Assembly (NCBI GenBank): GCA_028277865.1
Contig: JANQFM010000244.1
Location: forward strand, 1-14,586
Reading direction: 5' to 3'
DNA length: 14,586 nt
Source of the DNA: Acidobacteriota bacterium
GTDB lineage: Bacteria > Acidobacteriota > UBA6911 > RPQK01 > DATIPO01
Shown: positions 14,141 through 14,586 of the stretch, piece by piece
Layout: each line of letters begins with the position of its first letter
How positions within the stretch are numbered: the first letter of the stretch is position 1
Translations under genes and position numbers: made by a program
Notes under the pieces: generated by a model
Seen by the model: only the letters and a program-made list of their open reading frames with translations
Told to the model about the DNA's origin: nothing
Database searches by the model: none

Positions 14141-14586
14141 ATCGGCCGAAGCAGAAAAGGCGCATCAGCTTTTGCAACGCAAGATCAATGAGCTGCAGCA
14201 AGCCTATCAAGAGATGGAGTATCGCAACCACCGGCTGCAGTCGCAGCTTTTCAAGGCTCAGGAAGACTTGGCGGCCATCATCAACAGCGTCGCCGACGCT
14301 CTGCTGGTGACCGATTTGAAGGGGCAGATCGTGGAGTTCAATCCCGAGGCGGAGGAGTTGTTCGAGATCGAGCGGCGGCTGGCCGCCGGCCGGCATTTCC
14401 GCTCTGTGCTCAACAATCCCCAGTTGGCAGAAGCGATTGACCTGGCCCTGGAGGCTCCTCGTACCGGCGACAGCTTCGAATTCGGGGAGCGGCGCCCGGG
14501 CCAAGACAGGACCTATCAAGCCAGCATGTCGCCCCTGTGCGGCAGGTCGGGCAAGCCTCGAGGCCTGGTGGTCTTGATCCGCGACA
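14094..14586 (+). CDS. Coiled-coil plus PAS signalling protein, 3' end cut off
   Basis: The first 164 codons of a gene that runs off the right edge. After a polar start (MNTKTNRLGKPSHLPESAE), residues 20-63 form a heptad-rich, probably coiled-coil segment (KAHQLLQRKINELQQ...RLQSQLFKAQEDL). A PAS domain follows (about 62-164) with AIINSVADALLVTDLKGQI, EFNPEAEELFEIE and SPLCGRSGKPRGLVVLIRD. The pattern with NPQLAEAIDLALE resembles the PAS domain of PhoR/PnpS-type sensor kinases, so a histidine kinase may continue beyond the window, but its catalytic part is not visible. ATG 14094 lies inside the 3' end of the hybrid kinase (47-bp overlap, different frame), with only a weak ribosome-binding site (CAAAGAA), which points to translational coupling. 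Confidence 0.85.
   Translation, partial: MNTKTNRLGKPSHLPESAEAEKAHQLLQRKINELQQAYQEMEYRNHRLQSQLFKAQEDLAAIINSVADALLVTDLKGQIVEFNPEAEELFEIERRLAAGRHFRSVLNNPQLAEAIDLALEAPRTGDSFEFGERRPGQDRTYQASMSPLCGRSGKPRGLVVLIRD

Overview
The window is high-GC DNA that reads as a Gram-negative-type bacterium. It has a large, cytosolic-looking PAS histidine kinase, an O-antigen-ligase-like membrane protein, and intergenic spaces filled with several families of short dispersed repeats. These repeats (CTGACAA heptamers, GCAAAG/CCAAG-type palindromes, hairpin pairs around GGTGGT...ACCACC) are a genome style I associate with Acidobacteriota and similar environmental lineages. That phylum is an inference; no rRNA or tRNA is present to test it.

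Layout. On the minus strand, read from about 2.2 kb down to 0.15 kb, are a GT4 glycosyltransferase (997-2178) and a small alpha/beta hydrolase (152-808). A perfect 12 x 7 bp tandem tract (811-894) lies between them. A divergent spacer (2179-2490) with repeat remnants and a TATAAT box leads into plus-strand genes: a 93-aa protein made almost only of a sigma-70 region 4 helix-turn-helix (2491-2772), a DUF255/YyaL-type thioredoxin-domain protein with an export signal (2868-5096), an O-antigen-ligase-like polytopic protein (5221-6753), a glutamine-hydrolysing asparagine synthase-type amidotransferase (6756-8693) and a single-pass membrane protein of unknown function (8712-9239). The last three are tightly spaced (2 and 18 bp) and probably form one transcription unit. 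Together with the divergent GT4 gene they suggest surface or exopolysaccharide assembly.

A gene-free stretch (9240-9821) is largely occupied by a head-to-head pair of structured repeat units. After it come a short CNNM/CBS-domain membrane protein (9822-10856), a second gene-poor stretch (10857-11389), a soluble hybrid histidine kinase with four PAS domains, HisKA, HATPase and REC (11390-14140), and the start of a coiled-coil plus PAS protein (14094 to the window end). The last two overlap by 47 bp and are probably co-expressed.

I do not see a clear, wholly new multi-gene system. The points most worth a second look are the paired hairpin element with structure-preserving differences, the heptamer tract sitting directly on a start codon, the sigma-region-4-only protein next to an exported DUF255 protein, and a LOV-like PAS domain that has lost its flavin-binding cysteine.
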